Source of the DNA: Paracoccaceae bacterium | GTDB taxonomy: Bacteria; Pseudomonadota; Alphaproteobacteria; Rhodobacterales; Rhodobacteraceae | Direction: 5' to 3' | Length of the DNA: 32,045 nucleotides | NCBI GenBank assembly: GCA_009922885.1 | Contig: RFUP01000002.1 | Location: forward strand, 1 to 32,045 | Shown here: piece by piece, positions 7,846-14,837 of the stretch | How positions within the stretch are numbered: the stretch's first letter is position 1 | Layout of the letters: each line of letters begins with the position of its first letter | Notes under the pieces: model-generated | Database searches by the model: none | What the model was told of the DNA's origin: nothing | The model's input: only the letters and a program-made list of their open reading frames with translations | Translations under genes and position numbers: made by a program

Positions 7846-8437
7846 GGGAAATTCCCTTAATTTTTAGAATTACTGCTTGATCGTCCGTGGCGCTTTTACA
7901 GGCTTCGTGGCTGAAGGACCATTGGCTTTGCATCTCGGCTAGCTCTTCTTGCCAGCGCGCACCCTTGGGGAAAAGACACATGCCGTCGGGCCCCAAATGC
8001 CTTAGTGCCAAGGGGGTGAGCGTTTTCAGGTCTGCCAGCGCGCGGGCTGATACGACGGAGGCGTTTTGTGGTTCCGCTTGCTCGATGCGCTCTGCGATGA
8101 CGGTTGCGGATGATCCCGTTTCTCGCAAGGCGGTTCGCAGAAACGTCGCCTTGCGTTTATCGCTCTCGATCAAAGTGACTTTTTTGACGGGATGAAAATC
8201 CGCAGCGCAAATCGCAATGACTATACCCGGAAACCCGCCGCCCGATCCCAAGTCCACCCAGTGATCCACAGGGGCATCTATCAGCCGAAGCAATTGAAGG
8301 CTGTCTTCGATATGGCGCGATCGCAAATCGGTCAGTGTTGACCTCGCGATCAAATTGATCGCAGGGTTCCACTTTTCGACGAGCTTGGCGAAGACTTCCA
8401 GCCGGTCGAATGTTTCACGTGAAACATCCGCCCACAT
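7838..8437 (-). CDS. rsmG: 16S rRNA (guanine527-N7)-methyltransferase RsmG
   Basis: RsmG (GidB) methylates G527 of 16S rRNA using SAM; in other bacteria its loss gives low-level streptomycin resistance. The protein is 199 aa, normal length. The SAM-binding motif VDLGSGGGFPG begins near residue 61, IESDKRKATFL is the acidic-loop region, and VVSARALADL is the conserved segment after it. The ATG at 8437 overlaps the mnmG stop by one base (TGATG); a GTG one codon upstream (8440) is equally possible. Codons 4-9 (from DNA 8411-8426) include a perfect parS, read as VSRET. Confidence 0.96.
   Translation of the reverse strand: MWADVSRETFDRLEVFAKLVEKWNPAINLIARSTLTDLRSRHIEDSLQLLRLIDAPVDHWVDLGSGGGFPGIVIAICAADFHPVKKVTLIESDKRKATFLRTALRETGSSATVIAERIEQAEPQNASVVSARALADLKTLTPLALRHLGPDGMCLFPKGARWQEELAEMQSQWSFSHEACKSATDDQAVILKIKGISRV
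8411..8426. promoter_or_regulatory. parS site 1 (ParB-binding palindrome)
   Basis: TGTTTCACGTGAAACA is a perfect 16-bp palindrome identical to the widespread bacterial parS consensus. It lies inside the rsmG coding sequence just after the start codon, about 1.4 kb from parB and 4.8 kb from the candidate origin. Confidence 0.93.
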
Positions 8438-10311
8438 CACGCCGATTTTTCCCGTTGGGCTTGCTTCATCTTGGCCAGAAGAAGCGTCAACGCGGCAGGC
8501 GTCATACCATCCACGCGCGAAGCTTGGGATAGGTTCGCTGGTTGCGCGCGGCCAAGCTTGAGCTTTAGCTCGTTGGAAAGGCCGTCGATCCGTGAATAAT
8601 CGAAATTCGCGGGTATCTCCTGGTTTTCATCCTTCCGCAACAGCTCTACATCCCGCTTTTGACGGTCGATGTAGTTGGAATAGAGGGCGTCTTTTGCAAG
8701 CTGGGACTGGATCTCGGGCTCGATTGAGGACAGTTCGGGATCAAGCTGTTCCAGATGTTTGAACTCGATCTCTGGCAGCGACAAAAGCTGGAAGGGCGTG
8801 CGACGAGGGCCATCCGGGTTGATCGCCATACCGAGGGTATTCACCTCCCGCGGTGTAAACGTTTGGCGCTCAAGCATTTCTCTGCCGGCCGAGAGCTTCT
8901 CCATCTTGCTCTCGAACGCAACTTTTCGGTCTTCACTCACACATCCGATTTGAAGCGCAAGCGGCGTGAGCCGCTGATCCGCGTTGTCTGCACGAAGGGA
9001 AAGTCGGAATTCAGCGCGTGAGGTGAACATCCTGTAGGGTTCAGCCACGCCGCGCGTCGTCAGATCATCAACCATGACCCCGATGTAGCTATCGGTTCGC
9101 GAGAAAATGACAGGTTCTTTCGCCATCGCTTCAGAGGCTGCATTCAAACCCGCCACAAGGCCTTGCGCGGCCGCTTCTTCATAACCGGTCGTTCCGTTGA
9201 TCTGGCCAGCGAGGAAGAGGCCAGGGACCGATTTAACGCCGAGGCGAAGATCAAGTGCGCGCGGATCGACATAGTCATACTCGATCGCATAACCGGGCTG
9301 AAGAATTGTCGCATTCTCCAAACCGACCATGGAGTGCACATAGTCGTGTTGGACATCTTCTGGAAGCGAGGTGGAAATACCGTTCGGATATACGGTGTGA
9401 TCGTCCAGGCCTTCCGGCTCAAGGAACACCTGGTGACTATCTTTATCAGAGAACCGAACGATCTTGTCTTCAATGGACGGGCAGTAACGCGGACCAACGC
9501 CTTCAATGTGACCCCCATACATCGCGGAACGGGACAGGTTTTCGCGAATAATATCGTGGGTTCTAGAGTTGGTGTGCGTGATGCCGCACGAGATTTGCCG
9601 GACAAATGGCGCTTTCGAGAGGAAAGAGAAGAGAACTGGCTCGTCATCCGCTGGCTGGGAGTCGAGCTTGCTCCAGTCGATTGTCCGACCATCAAGGCGC
9701 GGTGGCGTGCCCGTTTTCAGGCGACCGAGCGGAAGGCCGAACGCATCCATACGTTCCGCCAGCTTTACAGATGGTTTATCACCAATGCGCCCACCCGGCC
9801 GTTTCTTGTCACCGATATGGATAACACCTCTCAGAAAAGTGCCCGTCGTGAGCACAACCGCCGCGGCGCTAAGCTCCGAACCATCATCCAAAACGACGCC
9901 GGAAACGTGATCGCCCGTCATCAGGAGGTCGGTGCATTCCCCCTCAACGATCGTGAGATTTTGGCGTTGCTCCGTAATCGCGAGCATCGTTTCCCTGTAG
10001 ATCTTGCGATCGGATTGCGTGCGGGGGCCCTGCACGGCGGGACCTTTGCGGCGGTTCAATAGACGGAACTGGATACCGGAGCGGTCCGCGACATGGGCCA
10101 TGACCCCATCCATCGCGTCGACTTCGCGAACAAGGTGGCCTTTCCCAAGACCACCAATTGCAGGATTGCACGACATCACACCGATACCAGCGCGGGAAAG
10201 TGTGACCAGCGCGGTCGCCGCACCCATACGAGCAGCAGCATGAGCAGCCTCCGCGCCTGCGTGGCCACCACCAACAACAACGACATCGAAGCGATGTTTC
10301 ACGTGAAACAC
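8437..10311 (-). CDS. mnmG: tRNA U34 modification enzyme MnmG (GidA)
   Basis: MnmG is an FAD enzyme that, with MnmE, installs the carboxymethylaminomethyl (or aminomethyl) group at wobble U34 of certain tRNAs. It is 624 aa, standard length. The N-terminal dinucleotide fold is VVVVGGGHAGAEAA (about 10-23), the catalytic-Cys region is SCNPAIGGLGKGH, followed by GTFLRG, GLFLAGQINGTTGYEEAA and TSRAEFRLSLRADNAD. The first possible start is the GTG at 10311 (MFHVKH...), but its AAGGAG Shine-Dalgarno (10311-10316) abuts it. The GTG at 10302, inside the parS, has ideal 8-nt spacing and would remove three residues. It follows mnmE by 3 bp. Confidence 0.96.
   Translation of the reverse strand: MFHVKHRFDVVVVGGGHAGAEAAHAAARMGAATALVTLSRAGIGVMSCNPAIGGLGKGHLVREVDAMDGVMAHVADRSGIQFRLLNRRKGPAVQGPRTQSDRKIYRETMLAITEQRQNLTIVEGECTDLLMTGDHVSGVVLDDGSELSAAAVVLTTGTFLRGVIHIGDKKRPGGRIGDKPSVKLAERMDAFGLPLGRLKTGTPPRLDGRTIDWSKLDSQPADDEPVLFSFLSKAPFVRQISCGITHTNSRTHDIIRENLSRSAMYGGHIEGVGPRYCPSIEDKIVRFSDKDSHQVFLEPEGLDDHTVYPNGISTSLPEDVQHDYVHSMVGLENATILQPGYAIEYDYVDPRALDLRLGVKSVPGLFLAGQINGTTGYEEAAAQGLVAGLNAASEAMAKEPVIFSRTDSYIGVMVDDLTTRGVAEPYRMFTSRAEFRLSLRADNADQRLTPLALQIGCVSEDRKVAFESKMEKLSAGREMLERQTFTPREVNTLGMAINPDGPRRTPFQLLSLPEIEFKHLEQLDPELSSIEPEIQSQLAKDALYSNYIDRQKRDVELLRKDENQEIPANFDYSRIDGLSNELKLKLGRAQPANLSQASRVDGMTPAALTLLLAKMKQAQREKSA
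10295..10310. promoter_or_regulatory. parS site 2 at the mnmG translation start
   Basis: This is a second perfect TGTTTCACGTGAAACA palindrome. It occupies the first six mnmG codons (read as FHVKH after the start) and lies about 3 kb from the candidate origin. Confidence 0.93.
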
Positions 10312-10314
10312 TCC

Positions 10315-11601
10315 TTACTTTCCGATGCAAAAGCTGGAAAAGATCTCATCCAGCAGGTTCTCAACATCAATCCGGCCCACAAGCTGATCCAGCGCCCTTG
10401 CCGCGGCTCGAATTTCCTCGGCTGCAAGATCCGACACTTCAGACCCAAGATTCACCAACTCTACTGCCTGTGCCAACGCAAGATCAGCTTTTTCAAGCGC
10501 GAAACGGTGTCGCTCTCGAACCGCGATCCCGGCATTCGCAGACAAAGCGGCCAGCCTGATCCGAAGATGCTCTAGCAGATTCTCGACCCCCTGACCACTG
10601 ACGCCTGAAACCGCTCCATCCAAATTCCCGTGAAGATCGGCCTTGGCAATAAGGACTAGATCACCTTCTAGTGGAGTGATTGGCGGCTCCTCCCCTTTTT
10701 CAACGAGGAAAAGACGAATGTCAGCCGTTTCAGCGCGCGCGATGGCTTTTGTAATTCCAATGCCTTCAACGAAATCTTCCGTTTCGCGAAGACCAGCCGT
10801 ATCCAGAAGCGTGACGGGAAGGCCTGCGATATCCATCCGAACCTCGATGACATCGCGGGTCGTTCCTGCGAATTCGGACGTGATCGCGGCCTCTCTGCCC
10901 GCTAAAGCATTGAGAAGGGTAGACTTCCCGACGTTCGGCGCCCCGACGATAGCGACTTCGAAACCGTTACGGACACGTTCCGCCGCGCTGGCGCCACGGA
11001 TTTGTTTCCGGATCTCGGCCTGAACATCCGAGAGCAAAGCCCGGACTTCGGGAGTGACATCGACGGGCACATCTTCGTCTGCAAAGTCGATTGTCGCTTC
11101 GATCAAAGCCGCGGCGCGGATAAGAGATTTCCGCCAAACGTCGGTCAGGGTTCCGATCTCGCCAGAAAAGACGCGCATTGCTTGACGGCGTTGCGCTTCG
11201 GTTTCGGAATCGATCAGATCCGCTAAACCCTCAACCTGAGCCAGATCGAGGCAGCCGTTTTCAAGAGCCCGGCGGGTAAACTCGCCGGGATCGGCCAGAC
11301 GGGCACGCTCATCCAACCCGATTTCACGCAAAACAGCGGTGACAATCGCGGTTGATCCATGCAGATGCAGTTCAACAGAGCGCTCGCCCGTAAAGCTCGC
11401 CCCTTGCTCGAAACAAATCACCAAGGCCTGATCAATCAGGTCGCCTTGCCTGCTACACAGCGCACGAAGGCCTGTTTTCCGAGGCTCTGGCAGTGACCCG
11501 ACAAGCGGAAGCGCGACGTCAAATGCATCGGCACCGGAAATCCGGATCACTGAAACGCCAGCCTTGCCTGGCGCGCTGGCCAAGGCAAAGATCGTGTCCA
11601 T
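10315..11601 (-). CDS. mnmE: tRNA modification GTPase MnmE (TrmE)
   Basis: MnmE is the GTPase partner of MnmG in wobble-U34 modification. The protein is 428 aa, slightly short for the family but complete. The N-terminal folate-binding domain (1-115) starts MDTIFALASAPGKAGVSVIR and includes the LHLHG and GEFTRRA motifs. A helical domain contains the inserted G domain: G1 GAPNVGKS (220-227), G2 GTTRD, G3 DTAG (267-270). It ends with the catalytic-Cys motif FCIGK. The G4 motif, normally NKxD, reads AKAD (319-322). It starts 7 bp downstream of rho. Confidence 0.96.
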   Translation of the reverse strand: MDTIFALASAPGKAGVSVIRISGADAFDVALPLVGSLPEPRKTGLRALCSRQGDLIDQALVICFEQGASFTGERSVELHLHGSTAIVTAVLREIGLDERARLADPGEFTRRALENGCLDLAQVEGLADLIDSETEAQRRQAMRVFSGEIGTLTDVWRKSLIRAAALIEATIDFADEDVPVDVTPEVRALLSDVQAEIRKQIRGASAAERVRNGFEVAIVGAPNVGKSTLLNALAGREAAITSEFAGTTRDVIEVRMDIAGLPVTLLDTAGLRETEDFVEGIGITKAIARAETADIRLFLVEKGEEPPITPLEGDLVLIAKADLHGNLDGAVSGVSGQGVENLLEHLRIRLAALSANAGIAVRERHRFALEKADLALAQAVELVNLGSEVSDLAAEEIRAAARALDQLVGRIDVENLLDEIFSSFCIGK

Positions 11602-11608
11602 CGTTGCC

Positions 11609-12916
11609 TCAGCTGTTCATGGATTCGAAGAATTCGCCGTTCGTCTTGGTCTGCTTGAGCTTCGAGATGAGGAACTCGATCGCATCCGTCGTTCCCATCG
11701 GGTTGAGGATGCGGCGCAGGACGAAGGTCTTCTGGAGATCCTTCTGATTGACGAGCAGGTCTTCCTTACGGGTGCCGGACTTGAGGATATCCATCGCCGG
11801 GAAGACGCGCTTGTCAGCGACTTTCCGGTCGAGAACGATTTCCGAGTTACCGGTACCTTTGAATTCTTCGAAGATAACTTCATCCATCCGCGAACCGGTG
11901 TCGATGAGTGCCGTCGCGATGATGGTGAGCGATCCACCTTCCTCGATGTTACGAGCAGCACCGAAGAAGCGCTTCGGGCGCTGCAGGGCGTTCGCGTCCA
12001 CACCGCCGGTGAGAACCTTACCGGACGAGGGGACGACCGTGTTGTAGGCGCGACCGAGGCGGGTGATGGAGTCCAGAAGGATCACAACATCGCGCTTATG
12101 CTCAACCAAGCGCTTGGCCTTCTCGATGACCATTTCGGCAACAGCAACGTGGCGCGTGGCGGGTTCGTCGAAGGTGGAAGAAATCACCTCGCCTTTCACC
12201 GAACGCTGCATGTCCGTCACTTCTTCCGGGCGTTCATCGATGAGAAGAACGATCAGATAGCATTCCGGATGATTGGTTTCGATGGAATGTGCGATGTTCT
12301 GGAGCAGAACGGTTTTACCCGTGCGCGGCGGGGCGACGATCAGGGCACGCTGGCCTTTACCGATCGGGGCAACAAGATCGATAATGCGGGCCGAGCGATC
12401 CTTGATGGTTGGATCCTCGATTTCCATCTTCAATCGCTGATCCGGATAGAGCGGCGTGAGGTTATCGAAAGCAATCTTGTGACGAGCGCGCTCAGGATCT
12501 TCGAAATTGATCCGCTCGGCCGAAATAAGTGCGAAGTAGCGCTCTTCTCCCTCAGGGGCCTTGATCACGCCCTCGACAGTATCGCCGGTACGGAGAGAGA
12601 AAAGGCGGATCATGTCGGGGGAGACATAGATATCATCAGGGCCGGGTAGATAGTTTGCCTCAGGCGAGCGAAGGAAACCAAAGCCGTCCTGAAGAACTTC
12701 GAGCACGCCGTCACCGCCAATGACGCAATCCTCTGCGGCCATTTCGCGGAGGATCTGGAACATCATCTCGCCCTTACGCATGGTCGAGGCGTTCTCGATC
12801 TCCAGCTCTTCTGCCATCGCGAGAAGATCCTTGGCACTCATGGCTTTGAGTTCGGAGAGGTTCATCCGCTCCGGAAATTCAAAACCGCGATCTTCTTCGA
12901 TGATATCTTGAGGCAT
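11609..12916 (-). CDS. rho: Transcription termination factor Rho
   Basis: Rho is a hexameric RNA-dependent ATPase and helicase that terminates transcription. From the ATG at 12916 it is 435 aa. The N-terminal Rho-N helices (about 18-60) contain NLSELKAMSAKDLL. The cold-shock RNA-binding domain (about 65-130) has GFGFLRSPEANYLPGPDDIYVS. Walker A APPRTGKT is at 195-202 and Walker B VVILLD at 277-282, followed by the Q-loop TGGVDANALQRPKRFFGAAR. The frame is open upstream to 13045, but the start at 12916 is chosen because AAGGTG lies 7 nt upstream and the extra 43 residues do not look like Rho. It is the origin-proximal gene of the leftward operon. Confidence 0.96.
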   Translation of the reverse strand: MPQDIIEEDRGFEFPERMNLSELKAMSAKDLLAMAEELEIENASTMRKGEMMFQILREMAAEDCVIGGDGVLEVLQDGFGFLRSPEANYLPGPDDIYVSPDMIRLFSLRTGDTVEGVIKAPEGEERYFALISAERINFEDPERARHKIAFDNLTPLYPDQRLKMEIEDPTIKDRSARIIDLVAPIGKGQRALIVAPPRTGKTVLLQNIAHSIETNHPECYLIVLLIDERPEEVTDMQRSVKGEVISSTFDEPATRHVAVAEMVIEKAKRLVEHKRDVVILLDSITRLGRAYNTVVPSSGKVLTGGVDANALQRPKRFFGAARNIEEGGSLTIIATALIDTGSRMDEVIFEEFKGTGNSEIVLDRKVADKRVFPAMDILKSGTRKEDLLVNQKDLQKTFVLRRILNPMGTTDAIEFLISKLKQTKTNGEFFESMNS

Positions 12917-12931
12917 AGCAAAGCACCTTAA

Positions 12932-12945
12932 GCCCCGCTTGGGGC
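12932..12945 (-). promoter_or_regulatory. GC hairpin just upstream of the rho Shine-Dalgarno
   Basis: On the minus strand GCCCC-AAGC-GGGGC forms a compact 5-bp stem. It ends one or two bases before the TTAAGGTG ribosome-binding sequence of rho. With no U-run it is not a typical terminator. It could influence translation initiation of rho, but that is inference. Confidence 0.35.
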
Positions 12946-13123
12946 ACGTCTTTTTGAAATGAGGCTGCTGGATACCCGGACGGGCTCCGAAAGGGTGGAT
13001 ACGCGTCTCGGCGTTCTGAGTCAATCCGAGGGGGTTTCTCACCAATATTAATAATAAAAGAATAGAAAAAATGATGATGATGTAGGAAGCGGAAAAGCTG
13101 GGGATACTTTATTTAAACAGGTT

Positions 13124-13132
13124 TTTTCCACA
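13124..13132 (+). promoter_or_regulatory. DnaA-box-like site, one mismatch
   Basis: TTTTCCACA differs from TTATCCACA at position 3. It sits between the two AT-rich stretches of the candidate origin. Confidence 0.5.
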
Positions 13133-13165
13133 TGAAGATTGTTGGCGGGACCAGTATCATGAATC

Positions 13166-13174
13166 TGTGGATAT
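13166..13174 (-). promoter_or_regulatory. DnaA-box-like site, one mismatch, abutting a GANTC
   Basis: The plus strand reads TGTGGATAT, i.e. ATATCCACA on the minus strand, one mismatch from the consensus. GAATC (13161-13165), a GANTC site of the kind methylated by CcrM, directly abuts it. Short TGAAT/ATTCA arms (13160-13164 and 13173-13177) flank it. Confidence 0.5.
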
Positions 13175-13193
13175 TCAAAAATATTATAGCAAT

Positions 13194-13216
13194 TTCATAT
13201 ACTTAAAATATATGAA
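13194..13216. repeat. AT-rich inverted repeat in the candidate origin
   Basis: TTCATATA (13194-13201) and TATATGAA (13209-13216) are perfect 8-bp inverted arms around a 7-nt spacer. It lies in the most AT-rich part of the candidate origin and could be a protein-binding or duplex-unwinding feature. Confidence 0.6.
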
Positions 13217-13399
13217 GACTGGATAAATACGGGAACACTTTGAGATAAAACATGGACTGTGGGGATTTCAGTTATCCTTCTCCACGCGGGATGGCATGAG
13301 CATGTTTCCGTGGGGCACGGACGCCATAGCTTGCCGTTGCACAAATCTGGCGAATTCCGCAAAAGAATGCCCAGGCAAACCCGATAGATTTACCAAGAG

Positions 13400-13408
13400 T
13401 TATCCACA
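13400..13408 (+). promoter_or_regulatory. Perfect DnaA box overlapping the maf start codon
   Basis: TTATCCACA is the exact consensus. Its last A is the first base of the maf ATG (13408-13410), so DnaA bound here would cover the maf translation start and the promoter-proximal leader. Confidence 0.75.
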
Positions 13409-14007
13409 TGAATTCTTCGATCATGCTCGCGTCGGGCTCAAAAATTCGCGCTGAACTTCTGCGAAACGCGGGAATCGACTTCTCTGTGATGCTGCCGAGA
13501 ATTGATGAAGAATCGGTTAAGGCAGCGCTGCTCGCGGATGAGGCAGCACCACGAGATGTTGCCGATACGCTTGCAGAGATGAAAGCGCGCAAGGTGAGCG
13601 ATAAGAACCCGGGTTCGATGGTGATCGGATGCGATCAAGTTCTGGAGCATCGGGGGGCTCTGATATCCAAGGCTTCGACCAAGGAAGAAGCGGAGAGCCA
13701 ATTGAAGGCGCTGAGGAATGATCGGCACTCGCTGCTGTCGGCCGTGGTGGTTTGTCAGGATGGGAAGCCGATCTGGCGGCATGTGGGTGTTGTGAGGCTT
13801 CAGATGCGTGACTTTTCGGACGCGTTTCTTGAAGGATATCTTGAGCGTAACTGGCCGGATATTTCCGAGAGTGTTGGCTCCTATAAGCTGGAAGCGGAAG
13901 GCGTGAGATTGTTTTCCCGCATCGAAGGTGATTATTTCTCTGTGTTGGGCCTGCCAATGCTAGAATTGCTAGGGTGGCTTACAGTGCGAGGAGATGTGCA
14001 AGGATGA
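13408..14007 (+). CDS. maf: Maf-family nucleotide pyrophosphatase (divergent)
   Basis: Maf proteins hydrolyse nucleoside triphosphates, often modified or non-canonical ones, to monophosphates. The 199-aa product has the family fold markers: LASGSKIRAELL near the N-terminus (typical Maf: ASxSPRRxELL), the catalytic-Asp region as GCDQ (Asp 76; usually ADT), and the C-terminal ESVGSYKLEAEG and GLPMLELL. Several usually conserved residues are changed (SPRR to SKIR, KP to KA after the catalytic loop), so this is a divergent subgroup and its substrate cannot be named. A weak AAGAG lies 8 nt upstream. It is the first gene right of the candidate origin and overlaps aroE by 4 bp. Confidence 0.88.
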   Translation: MNSSIMLASGSKIRAELLRNAGIDFSVMLPRIDEESVKAALLADEAAPRDVADTLAEMKARKVSDKNPGSMVIGCDQVLEHRGALISKASTKEEAESQLKALRNDRHSLLSAVVVCQDGKPIWRHVGVVRLQMRDFSDAFLEGYLERNWPDISESVGSYKLEAEGVRLFSRIEGDYFSVLGLPMLELLGWLTVRGDVQG

Positions 14008-14837
14008 GCCACGACCGTATTCCACTTGCAGGCGTCATTGGATCGCCTGTTGCACATTCGAAGTCGCCACGGCTGCACACCCATTGGCTGAAGGTTCATG
14101 GCCTTCAGGGGCACTACATTCCTATGGATATTGTGTCGGACGATCTGGAAACGGCTCTTCGCACATTGCCGAAGCTTGGTTTCGTGGGTGTGAACGTGAC
14201 CATTCCCCACAAAGAGGCCGTGATGAAGATTGCCGATATCATCACGGACCGCGCCGCTCTGATTGGAGCGGCAAACACGCTGATTTTCCGCAAAGACGGC
14301 AAGATCCACGCGGACAATACCGATGGTTATGGCTTCATAGAAAACCTGCGCCAGAACGCGCCAGATTGGGATCCAAAAGCGGGCCCGGCGGCAGTGTTGG
14401 GTGCAGGAGGCGCGGCGCGGGCAGTTGTTGCTTCGCTTTTGGACGTTGGCGTTCCGGAAATCCTTATTTCCAACCGCACCCGCGCGCGGGCAGAGGCTTT
14501 GGCGCAAGATTTCGGTGCTCGGCTGACGGTTGTGGAGTGGGTTCAGGCCGGGAACATGCTGGAAGATGCATCTACGATCGTAAATACAACGAGCCTTGGC
14601 ATGGTGGGCAAACCGGAACTTCGGGTTCCTCTGGACGGGCTGCGCGCCGGGCAGGTGGTGAACGATCTGGTCTATGCGCCCCTGCAAACCCGACTTCTTC
14701 GGGAAGCACAGGATATGGGGTGCACTGTGGTTGATGGGCTTGGAATGCTGCTGCACCAAGCGGTGCCAGCATTTGAACGCTGGTTCGGTGTGCGCCCCGA
14801 GGTTGATGCGGCGACGCGCGCGGCCGTTCTCAGATGA
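14004..14837 (+). CDS. aroE: Shikimate dehydrogenase (NADP+)
   Basis: AroE reduces 3-dehydroshikimate to shikimate in aromatic amino-acid biosynthesis. The product is 277 aa, usual length. The shikimate-binding segment PVAHSKSPRLH (15-25), catalytic Lys in NVTIPHKEAV (K70) and Asp in NTDGYGF (D107) are present. The NADP fold has GAGGAARAV (about 133-141) and the NADP-selective NRTRARAEAL. The ATG at 14004 overlaps the maf stop as ATGA, with GAGGAG 9 nt upstream; the frame extends 10 codons further, but that start has no support. It overlaps coaE by 4 bp. Confidence 0.97.
   Translation: MSHDRIPLAGVIGSPVAHSKSPRLHTHWLKVHGLQGHYIPMDIVSDDLETALRTLPKLGFVGVNVTIPHKEAVMKIADIITDRAALIGAANTLIFRKDGKIHADNTDGYGFIENLRQNAPDWDPKAGPAAVLGAGGAARAVVASLLDVGVPEILISNRTRARAEALAQDFGARLTVVEWVQAGNMLEDASTIVNTTSLGMVGKPELRVPLDGLRAGQVVNDLVYAPLQTRLLREAQDMGCTVVDGLGMLLHQAVPAFERWFGVRPEVDAATRAAVLR

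Larger units (their letters stand above)
12917..13407. other. oriC: Candidate chromosomal replication origin (oriC) in the rho-maf gap
   Basis: This is the only non-coding stretch over 300 bp. Its rho-proximal third is moderately GC-rich (rho leader); from about 13040 to 13260 it is strongly AT-rich, unlike everything around it. DnaA-box-like sites are: perfect TTATCCACA at 13400-13408; TTTTCCACA at 13124-13132 and TGTGGATAT (reverse) at 13166-13174, one mismatch each; weaker two-mismatch sites at 13099-13107 and 13218-13226. An AT-rich inverted repeat lies at 13194-13216. Genes on both sides point outward, and parAB with parS sites are close. In alphaproteobacteria the origin is commonly near rho/hemE/maf-type neighbours. 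hemE itself is not in this window, so the call is strong but inferred. Confidence 0.72.

Noticed and set aside
12917..13045. 43-residue N-terminal extension of Rho
   Set aside because: The composition is unlike Rho N-termini, and a well-spaced AAGGTG precedes the ATG at 12916.
13046..13407. CtrA full sites (TTAA-N7-TTAA) in the candidate origin
   Set aside because: Isolated TTAA half-sites occur at 13048, 13113 and 13203 but none are paired at the right spacing.
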